Source of the DNA: Heterocephalus glaber
Lineage: Eukaryota; Chordata; Mammalia; Rodentia; Bathyergidae
Assembly: GCF_000247695.1 (NCBI RefSeq)
Contig: NW_004624800.1
Location: forward strand, 8,813,033 to 8,877,032
DNA length: 64,000 bases
Reading direction: 5' to 3'
Position numbers and translations under genes: made by a program. This document shows positions 23,090-36,594 of this stretch, one piece after another. The notes below the pieces were generated by a model. That model was not told where the DNA came from. It saw only the letters and a list, made by a program, of their open reading frames with translations, and searched no databases. The first letter of the stretch is position 1. The number at the start of each line of letters is the position of its first letter.

Positions 23090-25860
23090 TGAGTTCCCTA
23101 CAACATAGATACACCAATGTCCCTAGATCTCTGAGGGCAGCTGATTCTAGGATCCCCTGGGGTACCAGATTCCAAAGACATTCAAATTTCTCATATAATG
23201 TGATGCAGGATTTGGATACATTCTATGCACCCTCCAGGACACTTTAAGTCATCTCTATGTAACTTATAATACAATATAAATGCCATGTAATTAGTTCTTA
23301 CAGTATTATTTAGAGAACAATGACAAGAAAAAATGTGTATGTTCAGCATAGAGGCCACCATTGTAGGTCGAACTGTATAGTACATGAATGAAGGGTGAGG
23401 TAAACAAAGCACTCATGAGTAGCTGAATAACACTGGGGAGGCTAAGGATCTGTGAAAGGAGACTCCAGCAGGTTATGCCTACACATCCATTTGTTTGATT
23501 GGATTTGGCATAGAGCTTGATGCATGACAAATTCAAGTTTTGCTTTTTAAAATTTTCTTTGCAATCAGCAGTTGGTTGAATTTGCTGATGCAAGATGTGA
23601 GGACACAAAGGAACTGGTGTAACTTTCTAATGGATCAGCCTCATATTTATTTTTAATCAAGATTTTATATCCAGATATCCCTAAAGCTTATTGATACCAA
23701 AGTCCACATGCTGTACAGATAATAGGAGCATTAAGTACCCGATTTATGATGGAATTATATGATGGCCTATCAGGTAGCCTGTGATTAACTTCACACTAAT
23801 GTCAAAGCCATATGGTATCCTATCCATTTCCTTAACAGAGCTGTCTCCTTGATGTCATTTACTGTAGGTTAATCTCTGATTTGCAAGAAATGTAGAACAG
23901 TATCTATTCCCAGATACAGATTTTTCAATAAACACAAATCCATTATCCTGGTTAATTACATTCAAAATACCCACATTCCATTCAATACCCAGTCAGTAGT
24001 ACATGGGGCCAAAAGGCATCCACTTCAAAAAGTTCCCTCTTTTCAAGCTGTAAAAGAATTAGGTAGACCTTAAGTTAAGAAATAGATCTAGTCTATTTTT
24101 TTCTCAGTTCATATAATTTATTGCAGTTAGTACACAGTTTTAAAATTCACCTACATACCAATAGCACAAAACTAAAGAGCATTATGTTATGTTATTATAA
24201 GTTATGTCATTATAAATTATGTTTCCCTCAAGAAAATAAAACATACTATGATTGTCAAAGCCAGATGTCAGCCTAATTTTTAAAAGAAAGGAAGAATAGG
24301 AAACTAAGAAAAGGAGAAAGCAGTCACTCACTATGATCACAAAAAGAAAATCCAAAAGAAAGCTCGTTTTTCTCATATACACTGTATTCTCTAAATTAAT
24401 AAAATTTATTTTAACATAAACTGATTTTTAAAAAACTAGGAACTCTTCAAGTAAGATAATGCTCCAATGCAATTTTCACAGCTTTTTTTTGTTTGCTTGG
24501 TTTAAATGCCATGACAGCCAAATTAATACATATTTGACCAAATATTTCCAAAACAGTACAACATACAATGGAGTTTTCCATTCAGTATCTTAAGTACAAA
24601 ATAGGCTATGCTTACTGTAGTTGAAGTGATCAAATTTTAAACAAAATAAAGTTTTCTTTTAAAAAAGGGGAAAAGAGCAAACATTTTCCATAGACCTTAT
24701 TTGTAGCTGCAAAAGGAAAACAAACACTGTGATCTGCTCTTAAAAGTATCATCCACCAGGCCATTCATACATAAGTATTACCAAGGCTAGTGTTCCCTGT
24801 TGAGAAAGAAAATAGTGTTTATGTTGTTAAACCAGAAGCAAATTGCTTGTTAAAGAGGTTCTAAAGAAGAAAAAGTTCCCTTTATTTCAGAAAACTGTTT
24901 TTCCTCCCGTGGTTTTGATTGTGAAGGGCTTTCTTTATTGCAATTCAGTTATTCTTCCAATTAATTTTATTCTGCTTTTTGTTTACTGATTTTTTATGTG
25001 TAGCGATCATGTGATTTATAAATTATCTTACCTAAATTAAAAATTTATGGAAACAAACAGTCTAGATTCTTAACGAATTATAACAGAGGTTTCAATGAAT
25101 GTGCTCTGGGTCATAATTTTATAATCTTTGTGACTCTGTCAGCAGGCCACAATTTTTTTAAAAAAGTTGCTGAGTCATAATCACTGGTACTTGTGGTGGC
25201 TGTTATATTTGTTTGTGACTAAACGTTTATAATTATATATTCTTCAATTAAATTTAAAATAATATATTTTTATAAATATAGACAAGTATCTACTAATAGT
25301 CTTTACAAATTTTAGATCAATAGGCAAAGATTTTAAAAAGACTTTTTGGTTATAAATATTACTACACATTATAGTTAAACCTTTTCCATTATTATTTAGA
25401 AAATGTTGATTTTAAATTAACTGAAAATATTCATTGGATAGCCCATGTACATTTGGTCTCAATAGTCTTTATACTAAAGTAGGATGTTTTGGAAAATACA
25501 ACCAAGACTGCTTAATTTTGAATAGATTTTAAATTCTATTTGCTTTTAATCTTGCCATGTTTGGATGCTAACGTATATGAGATATTTTATATTTAGTTCT
25601 GAAATTTTCATTTGTGGTATTATGTTGCTCACATATTTTTAACGTCACATTTTCCTGAATGTAAAATAATGAAACTGCATTTACATTTGATGAAAATTGC
25701 AGTAACTCTCTTTTTATTTCAAGCCTTGAAATTTCTGCATAGTTTCGGGAATAACTTTGGGGATTTATCAATGAAAAACATGATCATTAAAATTCCACTT
25801 ATGTCTCCTGATTTAACCAAACTCTTTCTCGCTGAGACAATCAAATTCTGTTTCGTCATT
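23090..25860. other. Unique-looking AT-rich sequence
   Basis: No gene recognised. A short tandem-like run ttatgttatgttattataag lies at 24184-24203. Confidence 0.45.
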
Positions 25861-25972
25861 TGAAGAAACTGAAGCACCTAGGGTTATAGCGACATGTAGA
25901 TGGTTACTTCTGTGAGACAAGAGCCAGGTCTCTCAGGTTGCAGAATATTGTTCTTAATACTAAACCCCTTGA
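25861..25972 (-). repeat. MIR/L2-like fossil, antisense
   Basis: gaaactgaagcacctagggt, then ctgtgagacaagagccagg, then cttaatactaaacccct, in the order of the common antisense MIR/L2 signature (gaaactgaggca...gagccagg...cttaac.act). Confidence 0.6.
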
Positions 25973-26530
25973 CATATTGAATGTATATCATACATATTGA
26001 CCGAGCATTATGATGGGTTACCATTATTGATTTTTGAATTAAATTTTAAAAGTTTTTTCTAAAATTTTTTGATCAGGCAGAATTTGAAAATTTGTAGTTG
26101 ATGGAATGACAACACAAGAGACTTTTTAAAGCTTAGAGACAGGTCAAGTGAGTTGTATGTGAGTGATATTACTAAGAACTACCAGACAGTATGAAATTAC
26201 CTGTGAGATATTTAAGAATTGGCTGGATCTTATAAAAACACAGTTTCAGTAAGATCCAGTAGTGTGCGGTACAGCTACACACAGAATGTTTACTCTGCAA
26301 ATCTCTTGCTTTAATAAAACACTTTCCAATCTAGCTATATATGGCCAAAAAGGAAATTTGAAGAGATTAAATAAATAATTAAAGAACCTGAGACCATTTG
26401 GGTTCATTAATAAATACACATTAAAGAAAGTGTTTAGTATTTGTTAAGTACTCAACCTCTTGCAGGTAGAGGAGGACACTGGTGTAACTTGGTACGCAAC
26501 TGCAAGGAGCAGGGGAATTTTAGGGAAGTA
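25973..26530. other. Unique-looking sequence
   Basis: AT-rich left flank of the LTR; nothing recognised. Confidence 0.4.
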
Positions 26531-26536
26531 GATTTC
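26531..26536. repeat. Left target-site duplication of LTR 26537-27076
   Basis: gatttc here against tatttc at 27077-27082 (5 of 6 match). Six bases is the usual duplication length for class II (ERVK) elements. Confidence 0.65.
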
Positions 26537-26788
26537 TGTCGGGAGCAATGTTACATAATTTTAGGGAAAAATCATTTGGTTAGCTTAGTTCTCCTGCCTA
26601 CAGCCCAGCTATGGAATTCCGAGACATAATTCCCTTTTGGCCTTCGGTCACAGCTGAGACCTCAATGATCCAGGGAAGCTGTGATTCTCCAGGACAAGAA
26701 ACATCCTGGGAGCTGAAAACATCCTGGGAGGAACAAACATCTACTCAGTTCCGCGTTGTTCTTGGATTGTAACATCTTGTTTACACGC

Positions 26789-26888
26789 ATGTACTGAACT
26801 CTCTGCAAGTCATTTGTTACATTTGTTTCTCCCGATGTATGTACTGAACTCTCTGCAAGTCATTTGTTACATTTGTTTCTCCCGATGT
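26789..26888 (+). repeat. 50-bp exact tandem duplication in LTR U3
   Basis: Two back-to-back copies of a 50-base unit beginning atgtactgaactctctgcaa and ending ctcccgatgt, immediately upstream of the TATA-like box. Duplicated enhancer units in U3 are common in active retroviral LTRs. Confidence 0.97.
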
Positions 26889-26899
26889 ACTGAGTACTG

Positions 26900-26907
26900 A
26901 ATAAAAG
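26900..26907 (+). promoter_or_regulatory. TATA-like box of ERVK LTR
   Basis: aataaaag within ctgaataaaaggtgcgg, 12 bases after the tandem duplication and before a GC-richer R/U5-like part. Could also serve as a poly-A signal; assignment by position only. Confidence 0.5.
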
Positions 26908-27082
26908 GTGCGGTAAGCTGGGGGCTTTCGTCTTTGCCTCCCAGAGCAGCACCCATCAGACCCAAAGCTCAGCTTCTTCTCAGTCTCATTTTTCTACCTT
27001 TCCGGTAATTCGCCGTGTGCTGCCGTGGCTCGCAGGAGACTAGGACTTAACTGCAGAGGTTCCGCTGTTCCCTACATATTTC

Positions 27083-28550
27083 AGCTCAGTGTAAAACACA
27101 CTACTATAATAAATGATATCCATAAATGAAATGGGTTTGGGAAATCTATAGTTCTAGTAAGATTTGTTTTGAAAATATTAATTTCACCCTTTTCAAACTA
27201 TTTCAGTGTAGTTGATTTAAATTGACCACTTCATATTCCTCTAAAGCCATCTCAAAAATTCACATAAATGTGTAGTATTGTGTGCATTACATGGTTGAAT
27301 TTATTGTATGAAATAAAATTCCCTTACTAACCAATATATATCACTTCCTAAAATATGAAAGCTAACACAATGTGGCATTTATTTCTCCCTAATGAACTCA
27401 TCATCACAGTATTTTCTGCATTGAATTGGTAGTAGTTTCTGGATGAGCTATTCTCAAAAAATAATGCTCTGATTTGCTTCTGTTCCTATTACTTGTTACT
27501 TAGGTGCAATGTGCAATAAAACATCTGGAATTTTCAATAAATAATTTGCAAAAAGAAAAATCTTCTTATACACTGCCAATTTCATGGTTCCAATAACTGG
27601 TAGAAGCACAGATATATCTTTGATGATGATTATAAAGGTCAATGGAAATTTTAGGCAATCAGTGGGACATTTCTCATTCAGGAAATATCAGACATTCTCT
27701 GGTATAAAATATTATATTATTAAAAATATTTTGCATGCTAGTATACCACCGATACTCTTGAAATGATACATCTATGGAAACCATGCAAATACTCTTGTTT
27801 TACACTTTGAAATATGTATAAAATTATAAATTTACAGCCATTTAAATGCATATTAAGAAACCTTTAATGAAAATAAAAATGTTAACATTGCCAGTGCTAT
27901 TAAATTAATAAATAATATGATAAATATACTAAATCTGTTCTGTCCACAGGAGACCTTATACTTAGATAGTATGAAATTCCTCATGTAGTGAGAAGTTAGA
28001 AGGGTAACTCAACAGAGACAAACATGAGACAATAGATGTTTGCTGAGCAGTTTAAAATTCCATGTAATTTGCAGTGTATGACATATAGCATAATGTATTT
28101 CAGGAAGTACATTTCTGAAATTATGTGGAAAATGGAAGCAGACATCACTAGTTAAGAGCATGAATCATAACATAAAAATATTGAAATAATTAAAACAAAG
28201 CAAGGATCATTTTTGTGGGCTTGAATTAGAAGGTTATTCTGTAAGTATGTAAAAGTTTGAGCTCCACAGTCTTACATACTTACTTCTGTTGGCTCTGTTA
28301 TATACAATATAGAATACTTTGTTTCTCTCTCCATTTCCATTCGTAAAGATCAACCCTTGAATAGCGAGGGAAAAGAAAGTTCCAGAAAAGCTTGAGGGGT
28401 CTAGTTCACTCTTCTTTGTCTCATTCTGCCTAAGATGCCTGATTTTGTGCCAGGACTCATACTATGAGCTTCCTCTTTGTTCTCATATTTCTTCTAGAGC
28501 AATCTGTAACACCAATCCACTAACATATGAAGAAAGTTTTCCTTCCCCCT
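27083..28550. other. Unique-looking AT-rich sequence
   Basis: No gene or repeat recognised. Confidence 0.45.
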
Positions 28551-28554
28551 AAGT

Positions 28555-28985
28555 GCTCCAACTTTTTATTTATGTTTTTAAGTTGACAAATTTTAGGCGT
28601 ATAAAACTTACGCATTTTACATACATGAAGATTGTAAGCATTCACCAACTACATCATAATATTTTGAATATTTCTGTGTACCTACACACACATTGTGGAA
28701 AGATTAGATCTTGTAAATTAATATATCCAATATCTCACATGGTTTTCTTTCTTTCTTTTTTTTTGATGACAACACTACATTGCTAAGCACTTTTCAAGAC
28801 AACATTGCTCAATATACTCACCGTGTTTTACAATAAATCTCTTGAACTTCTTCCTATCTAAATGAAGCTTTTTGTCCTTTGATTTATCTAATCACCCACC
28901 CTCAACCACAGGAGCCTCTGGTGACCACCGTTTTACTCTCTTCTTTTTAGATTCTACATGTAAGTGACAAAGTGTTCTAAGATTT
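28555..28985 (-). mobile_element. L1M 3' UTR, antisense
   Basis: On the plus strand: tgacaaattttaggcgtata, then aatatctcacatggttttct, then ctcaccgtgttttacaataa, then cacccaccctcaaccacagg, agcctctggtgaccaccgtt and agattctacatgtaagtgac. This is the usual order of an antisense primate/rodent-ancestral L1M 3' UTR. A (TTTC)n-like run sits at 28747-28760. Confidence 0.78.
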
Positions 28986-30446
28986 TCATGAGTTAGTTTG
29001 ATACTATTTCTGTTGAGTTCCATACTATTCTCTAGATCTATTAGTCTTATCTTTCTTTGAGGGAGAATATTGTCTGTGTGCTGAGATATGGGAATGGCTG
29101 GAAGCTATTTCGGTCTAAGAAATTACATCTTAACTAAAGGAGTCAGAAAAAGTTTTCCTATATGAATAAGAAAAGACACCATGGAAATTCTACATAGTAT
29201 TATTAAATATCACTTTAGAGATACTGAGAAATTGTTTTGTATGACATTACATTTATACATGTCCAAAACCACATAAATTAGTATATACATAATATCCATT
29301 TTCCCAAACCAAGCAGAAGAACAAAAGAGGAATCAAAGCCAGCCTTAAAACTGACTGAATTGTATGAAACAAGGAAATAGTAAAAATGTTCATTTTTCCT
29401 GTAAAGTATTTTCATAGAGCCGAACAACACCTTCTAAATTTTAAAGTGTATTTATGTTCCAGAGCTTTTAAACCTTTTGGACCTAAATAGTGAAGTTGAT
29501 GAGAAGACTATTATAACTATAATTCAAACTATAATCTGAAACATTAATATGCCCTAAAATAACATGTTGCAAAATGCACACTCTAAAGGTCATTGCATAT
29601 AACTTTAAGTTATTTGGCATTAAATTAAAATTCTACTCTCAATGTTAGCTAAATCAGTGTTCTATAAAGTTTTTAAAGAATAAGACATTATAGGAGAATG
29701 ATATGAAGTGGTAATTATTATAATCAAAATATCTCAAAAGTTTGGTTTGGAAAACTTACTCATTCTTTTAATCCTGAGCTATGAAGCATTTTTTCCTAGT
29801 TATCATATAAAAAATTGCTTTCTTTAGCATAATCAATCAGTTTTTGTCTGATCGACTATTCAGTTTACATGAAGTGATAGGCATTTTCATAAATATTGCA
29901 TCAAATATCAAGTAGTCAATTAAGAAAATAAATAAAAGCTTGCCTGAGTGTGTAAATAAACACACACTTGTCAAGCTAGGGATGGACTGAAGGATATGGG
30001 TCTACAAAAAGACTTCACTTAAAATGTATGGCTTTTAAAAAAGCAGGTTGTGGTACGATTTAACTGAAATGAACACGTGTAGAAAGTATATAGGGCTAAT
30101 ACACAGATAAGCAATAAAATGACATGTTTCTAGTATTATAACTGTTATTTTGATGAAGATATCAAAGAAAGAAATGTATTTTTTCAATTGTACATTTTAA
30201 TATTTTTGTTCTAAACTGTAATTCTTGAGGGGTTTAGATTGTATACTGAAAACATTTTCTCCTGTCCAACTCTAATGAGAAAAACATTTATAATTAGGTA
30301 CTCATGTTTACAGGGTTGGATGTTTGTTTTAACATTATGTTAAAATATGATTTTTCCCATTGTCGGTATGCTATTTTATTTTGCATCATTATGTTTCTCT
30401 TTTATGCATTCCTCACTATATTCTGGAATGCGGGTTTATGTTTGCT

Positions 30447-30487
30447 TTCACCCCAACTATGCACTTGTTTCTTATGTAATTCCCAGG
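30447..30487 (+). repeat. 41-base dispersed duplicate, copy 1
   Basis: ttcaccccaactatgcactt through aattcccagg; matches 30830-30870 at about 39 of 41 positions. Confidence 0.9.
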
Positions 30488-30829
30488 GAGTTAATGATTG
30501 TTAAGGTTTCCACATTACTAGGAAAGTTCCCTCTCAGGCTTTTTCTCTCAGCATTCCCTTGCTTGTTTATTCTTGCTTATTGAATATTAGAAATGTTTGT
30601 GCTTGTTTCCTTCCCAAAATTCCAACTGACATTTTAATTTGAATCACATTCAGTTAATAAGTAAAAGAAACTGTTATCATTTATAACATATGGAGTTCAT
30701 AGAATAGTGAGAAACATACACAGCATATAGGTAAATACATTTGTAAAACAGAGTATAAAGGCACATTTGCAAAAGCTTTCAAATACATTTACTTAAGCAT
30801 CAGTTTTGAACACTGCTTCTGGCCATTTC

Positions 30830-30870
30830 TTCACCCCATCTATGCACTTGTTTCTTATGTAATTCGCAGG
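30830..30870 (+). repeat. 41-base dispersed duplicate, copy 2
   Basis: ttcaccccatctatgcactt through aattcgcagg; second copy 383 bases downstream in the same orientation. Confidence 0.9.
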
Positions 30871-33484
30871 CAAGCTCATTAGGGGGAAACTTCAGAAAGC
30901 ATTTTCACCTGAGGAGTTTATGATCCTCTTCTCCCACCTCACTGTCCCTGTGTGCTCAGACTGAAATTCCCATCACACTTCTGTGTAACCTTTATCGCTG
31001 TCCTTTGGTCTACATGTAGTGGATAAAAGGATCTTGGGTTCTCATAGTCCAAACACTCAAAAAAGTTCCTGGCATAAAGTTCATGCCTTAAACATCTTTT
31101 CATAAATGTGATAAGAAACAAAAAAGAAGAACTGCAAGGACAGAAAATGATTACTACTTAACCTGTTTAGGCCTCATAAGGAGGTTTGGCTTGTCATTGA
31201 AGAAATAGTCTTTGGCTATTGTTTTAGCAGTCTGCTATTTTATCCACAAAGCCATGTGTTCCAAGAAACATTTAGACAAAGTCTTAGAAAAGAAATTCTA
31301 TACTTTTATGATGAGTTTTTTGTGTTTGCATATATATATCGTATATCATATATATTTATATATAGCATATTTTAAAAGAGAATAGTAACTACAAATTACT
31401 GAGGTTCTCAAAGGCCTTTATAATTCCAAAAATATAATTCTTGTTAGGTTTTCTTAAAAATATTATTTATAGAAAATTCTTATGAAGCTCACACAAACCT
31501 TAGAATGTGCCAAGGTTTTATCAGGAGTTTTATTACTTTGAATATAATCTTTGGCTTTTCATGAATGTCATTGATAATCAACAAATTTTTAGAAAAGCAT
31601 AGGAATAATACAAAATCAATATTGATAGTAAAACCTAATGTGTTCCACATTTATTTATGTTAGCCATCAGCATTTTAATATTAACAGAATATATTGACTT
31701 TTTATAAATATTAATATTCACCTAGACAAACATATTTCCTACCATGAAGTTATCAGATTTTATAGTTCTTTACTATCAAGCTTAAAGTAAAATTAGTAAC
31801 TCTAAGTTAAAATGTTGATAATTGTATACATTTGGATGTATGTTATACGTCACTCAGTAGATTTTTAAATTCATCTTTTATTATTCATAAGAACCCATAA
31901 ATTAGCCTTTTGAGAATGGAATAATAAAGGCATAAGGATTTGATTTGCAAACCAATAATTTCTATTTTTTTCAAATTCATTACCAATTCAGAATTTTTGT
32001 TTCTTGACAACAAAAATGTTTGCTTTGAAATGAGATGCAATATAATTTTCCCTTAATAAATAATGGGACACTTTAAGAAAAGTGAAACTTTATCATTGCT
32101 AATGTATTTCATTGTTAGTGTCTATTGCCTTTTGATGTGGCAGTTCATTTGGTTTTTGGCTTTGTGTATGTGCAAATGTGCATGCTACTGCTTCAATTAG
32201 ATAAAGTATCACAAGTTTAAAGTTTAGGAACTGCATGAGAATTTCAACAAAAATACAATTACATCTTTCAGAAGAAATGAGAAATGACTTGCAATTCCTA
32301 TCTAGTGTATGGAAGATAAATAGCCTCTCATCATTTAGTATGTAGCTCAGGAGATGCGTGCTACAAGTATGGCCTTGCAGCTAATAAGATTGGGCTCTTT
32401 CTCAGCTTCAAGATTTCTGTAGCATTCCAGTTTTTGTGACAACACTGGGAATAAATTATTCCTTTGTAGGAGAATTCATTACCAGGAGTTGATAGCTCAT
32501 GGCTGAATTACTTATGGGAATTATAGAAATCACATTTTTCTGAAATTAAAAAAAAGACATTTTCAAAATCAATCTTTGGTTTGCATGTTAACAATCAAAT
32601 AATAATATTGGAATATTTACCACCTCATATGCTTTTGCCAGTTTTCTCGTTCAATTGCATGTTGGAATTTTAGAAATATACCTTCTTTTACTTGGAAGAA
32701 AAGAGTCTTCAACTTGCTAAATGGGACTTGGTCAAATACATATAAAATGTGAAACTCAGACCAATAATAGCTCATTAATTTGAAAGTAAATATTGAGATT
32801 CAGATACTGGTGAAAACTTTTTATGGTGTCTTGGTCGTTGTCTTTCAAGTGTAATTTTTTGGTGAAAGAGGATATTCCCCATTCCATTCATTTTCTTTCC
32901 CATAATTTGAAAATCTTTTCCTTTTTTGAAGTGTTCTTTTCAAACACCCCCATTGCTTTATGCTTTTCTATATTACCAAAATTGTTACTATTCTCTCTAG
33001 GTTCATGTCCTTTTGTTTTTTTCTCCAAATAGTTCTGTATTTAGCCTCTGTTTAGCCTTCTAATTAACAATAAATCACTACTGCCTGAGACTCCTTTTTT
33101 CTTACCAACGTAGCAATCGTCTAAGTAATGAATTTCAATTTCTATATTCTCTATAGTATTCAGAGTGTCTCTTAATGAATATAAATCAAAATGTGTTCTG
33201 ATAAAGTTCTCATATCAGTATTCTTGAATAATTAACATGACTTAGATCTCTGTCTATTTAATCTTGACCTGTGCTATTTGTTTGATAGAGATAATTTTTT
33301 CTTTTTTCCTCTGTTAGAGCTGCATGAGCTACCAGATGTACATAACAGAGCAAATATATATGTTATTAAACCATGGAACACAAATTTTTTTTATCATTTT
33401 GCAAGATTAAAATAAGTAGTGTATTGGGAATTCTGTGTTAATGGGTTTTAAGACTCAATATTGTTAAGTATCAGTTATTTCCAC

Positions 33485-34480
33485 AGCTAGCTATAGATTC
33501 AAGACAATCACATTCAAAATACCAGCAAGGGACTCTTGGAAATATTCACAAACTCTAACATTTCTACAGAACAGACTGGGAGAAAATATTTGAAAGATAT
33601 ACTCTGTAATGTACTCAATTCAATCAAAATATAGAGCCTTGAAAATTCAGAGGCAAAAAAACCCCTCAATTACTAAACCCACAGAATCTCTGAAGAGAGC
33701 ATTTATCAAGGAAGATATAAAGATGATAAGGCAGCACATATAGAAAAATGCCTTTGTCATTAAGTTAGTGCACATTGAAAGAGTCTGCAGATACCACAGC
33801 ATAGCTATTAGAATGCTAACAACCAAAACCTTGAGAACAAATTCTTAGTGAAGACAGAGCAACAAGAACACACATTCATTATTGGTGGGAATGCAAAATG
33901 GCAGAACCACTACAAAATAATTTGGCAGTTTCTTACAAAGGTAACCATAGCCTTATGATATAATCCAAAAATCATATTCTTTGCTACTTATCTATTGAAT
34001 AGAAAGCTTCTGTAAAACATTTACATACATACACATGGCACATCATGAATGTTACACTAACTTCTTTAACAACTGTCAAAAACTGAGAGCAAACAAGATG
34101 TCTTGCAATATATGTGTAGGCATACTGATACAACTGTGTGACAAAAATTAGTATCCCCAAAAGCCATATAAAATATGAATCAGTATTAAATGTATTTCAA
34201 TAAGTAAAATAAGCCAATCTGAGAAAGGCATATAATTAATGATTCCACTGATAAGACATTCTAAAAAATTAAACTACAGAAAGAGTAAACAGTTCAGTGC
34301 TGGACAGGGACTGTAATGAATAAGTGAAACCGAAGACTTTTTTTAAGACAGTGAAACTATTCTGCATGATATGATAATGGTGGATATAGGATACCGTGCA
34401 ATTGCCAAAGGCCATAAAACTTCATAGTAAAAAGGGAAAAACAATACATGAAAATAAATTTAAAAGTGTTTAAGAATTCA
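33485..34480 (+). mobile_element. Ancient L1M: ORF2 3' end
   Basis: Recognisable in order: agattcaagacaatcacatt, cagactgggagaaaatattt, ttattggtgggaatgcaaaa, aatttggcagtttcttacaa, gagcaaacaagatgtcttgc, aagccaatctgagaaaggca and gattccactgataagacatt. These are hallmarks of old mammalian L1M ORF2 C-terminal sequence running into the 3' UTR. Many stops and gaps. It continues into 34990-35992. Confidence 0.82.
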
Positions 34481-34828
34481 GAGGTTTTACAGGATGGAAT
34501 GCAGACTGTGAAAAAAAAATCATCTAACTATAATGAAAATCCATGAAACATCCTACTTCATATAGGTGTGGTGATCAAGAAAAAATACTGAGGTAGGTAA
34601 ATGTGGAAGGCAATAGTGTATAAGAATAAAGTTGAATGTAACAGAATATAAATGCTGTACTATAGATGATGGAGCTACTTGCATGAGGGTAATATTAACA
34701 ATTAAGAAACTACTATATATATATATATATCTGGAACTTAATCAGTTACATGGACAATGAGTGGGAGGATGCAGGTTTCTCATGATTTGGGTGAGAATTT
34801 GTAGATAATCAAGGAAAAATTGATAGAA

Positions 34829-34868
<40 letters not shown>

Positions 34869-34990
34869 TCCCTTGCTCTGGAAACTGAAAAGGTGTAGAA
34901 GCAATAATATTCCAGTACCGCTAAGCATATTTAGCAAAAAGATCTTGCTTTTTGTTAATATTCTAAAATAAAAGGTCCAATTTCCCTTGA
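34481..34990 (+). mobile_element. L1M 3' UTR (part), with microsatellites
   Basis: Poorly conserved sequence bridging the two clear L1M parts, holding (TA)n at 34714-34730 and (AC)18 at 34831-34866. Assignment rests on its position between collinear L1M segments. Confidence 0.45.
34831..34866 (+). repeat. (AC)18 microsatellite
   Basis: Eighteen uninterrupted AC units. Confidence 0.98.
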
Positions 34991-35992
34991 ACAAAATATG
35001 GAGTCCAAGACTAGGTTAGGACACATACAATAGAAGCTTGATGAATATTAGAGTGCCAGAAATTTTTTTTAAAAACCACTTGTAAAAACATCTTGATGAT
35101 GGATTGTCAAAAGAATGTAGGACAATGAAAGAAACTTCCAATGGCCAAAAGTACAATAATTTAAACAGCAAAATGAATAACATAGAAGTAGATTATTATC
35201 CAAAGCATAAAATCAATATCCATGTCCAAACTGATACAAGTGGTTGAAGAAATAAATGGAGATCATAAATACATATTTTATAGGTTCAATGTAAAATAAT
35301 TTCTAATGATTTTATTTGGAATATAATAATTTTATTTCAATACTCTGACCTGAAAGAGGTGGAACATAATTTCTCACTCTATATCTAGGCTGCATTTGCT
35401 TTCTTCCAGACAGTATAATATAGATGTGTCTACTTTACATAAAAAACAAAACAAAACAAAATTTAGTAAACCTTACCTCCATGAGGCAATCAAAATTAAT
35501 GTCACCATCGATAAGTCACTTTGAAAGTACATACTGTAGAAATAATGTTTTAATCATTACAATAAACTTCTGTGAGATCTTTCTATCCAAACCCATAATG
35601 CTAACGTAGCAGTGATAAAAACATCAGGGTCATCTTAGTACCTGACTGAGTTCTTCAAAACTGTTAAAAAGTCATTAAAACCTACAAAAGTCAGAAACTG
35701 TCACAGCCAAACAAATCCAAAGGATACATAATAAATAAATATAACCAAGGTCCTGGAAAAACAATAACAAAATGACTGTAGGTAAAATTTAAGGAAATCT
35801 CAAAAAAGATTAAACTTAATGCATGAATATGGATTCACCAATTATGACAAATGCTAACACACTAAGGTAAGAGGTCAGTAACAGGAAAAACTAGTTGTTG
35901 CTTATGGCCAGATGAGTATGATCAGTGTTATTGTCACAACTTTTCTGTAATTCCAAATGTATTATGAAATAGGAGTTTATTAAAAACAAGAA
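34991..35992 (+). mobile_element. Ancient L1M 3' UTR to 3' end
   Basis: In order: cctgaaagaggtggaacata, cagtataatatagatgtgtc, cttacctccatgaggcaatc, ttaatgtcaccatcgataag, ccaaacccataatgctaacg, gaaactgtcacagccaaaca, atatggattcaccaattatg, gtcacaacttttctgtaatt and ggagtttatt with an A-run. This is the standard 3' UTR of L1ME/L1M-type elements down to the tail. It is interrupted by (AAAAC)n at 35441-35461. Confidence 0.82.
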
Positions 35993-36594
35993 GAAGCCTT
36001 ATGCTAGCATAAAACAAAATGACCAGGGAGGTTATTATCATTATGCCTTTTATTATTTCACCCTAGCTTGCCATTTTTCACTTTCAGAATGCTGAGCCAA
36101 AGTTGAGATCAATATATGGATATATGTCCCAGCTCAGGGTGGCTAAGTGAAAAAAATTCTAAGAAACAGCAGAATAAGAGATAGTTGAGTTACTAGAGAA
36201 AATGAACGTTCCAAATTTTACAGTTATAGAATGATGTAAAAGGTCATTTTACTTCCTCTCCTCTTGACACTTGTTATTTAAAATTAATTGGTCTTTCAAA
36301 ATTCTTTTTTAACTATTCAATTAAGTCACAGGCATGAAGTGAGGTCAGAAAGAAGAGAAAGACCTGGGAAAGTGGCAGGTACACATAGTGGGGATAATAA
36401 CAAGGCACAGCACTATATTTTTCAAAATTCTTGATCACATGCAGTCTTACTGAATCATCAAAACATCTTACGTCAAGGGTCCTATCCCATGCATATGCAT
36501 AGTAAATGTGGAATATTATATGTGGGCTATAGGGGACTTACCTTTAAGAGTTTATAAAAGACTCTAAGAATTAGCATCGTACAAGGTGATTAAA
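35993..36594. other. Unique-looking sequence
   Basis: AT-rich; no gene or repeat recognised. Confidence 0.4.

Larger units (their letters stand above)
26537..27076 (+). mobile_element. ERVK-type (class II) solo LTR
   Basis: A 540-base LTR with clean ends, TGTCGGGAGCAATG at the left and GTTCCCTACA at the right, flanked by a 6-bp duplication. U3 carries an exact 50-bp tandem duplication (26789-26838 and 26839-26888). Directly after it comes a TATA-like aataaaag at 26900-26907, which would place the transcription start near 26930. The 3' part is GC- and CpG-richer (ttccggtaattcgccgtgtg), as in betaretrovirus-like LTRs. No gag, pro, pol or env flanks it, so the internal region was lost by LTR-LTR recombination. 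The opening TGTYGGGAGC resembles IAP-type LTRs; the exact family is not assigned. Confidence 0.85.
28990..33475. other. Unique-looking AT-rich sequence
   Basis: No gene recognised. It contains a 41-base near-duplicate pair (30447-30487 and 30830-30870) and an AT-rich run at 31327-31372. Other parts show no family signature. Confidence 0.45.

Noticed and set aside
26789..26888. CRISPR-like or satellite array
   Set aside because: Only two adjacent units without spacers, inside a mammalian LTR.
34809..34994. Minus-strand frame with a run of Val-Cys repeats
   Set aside because: It is translated (AC)18 microsatellite.
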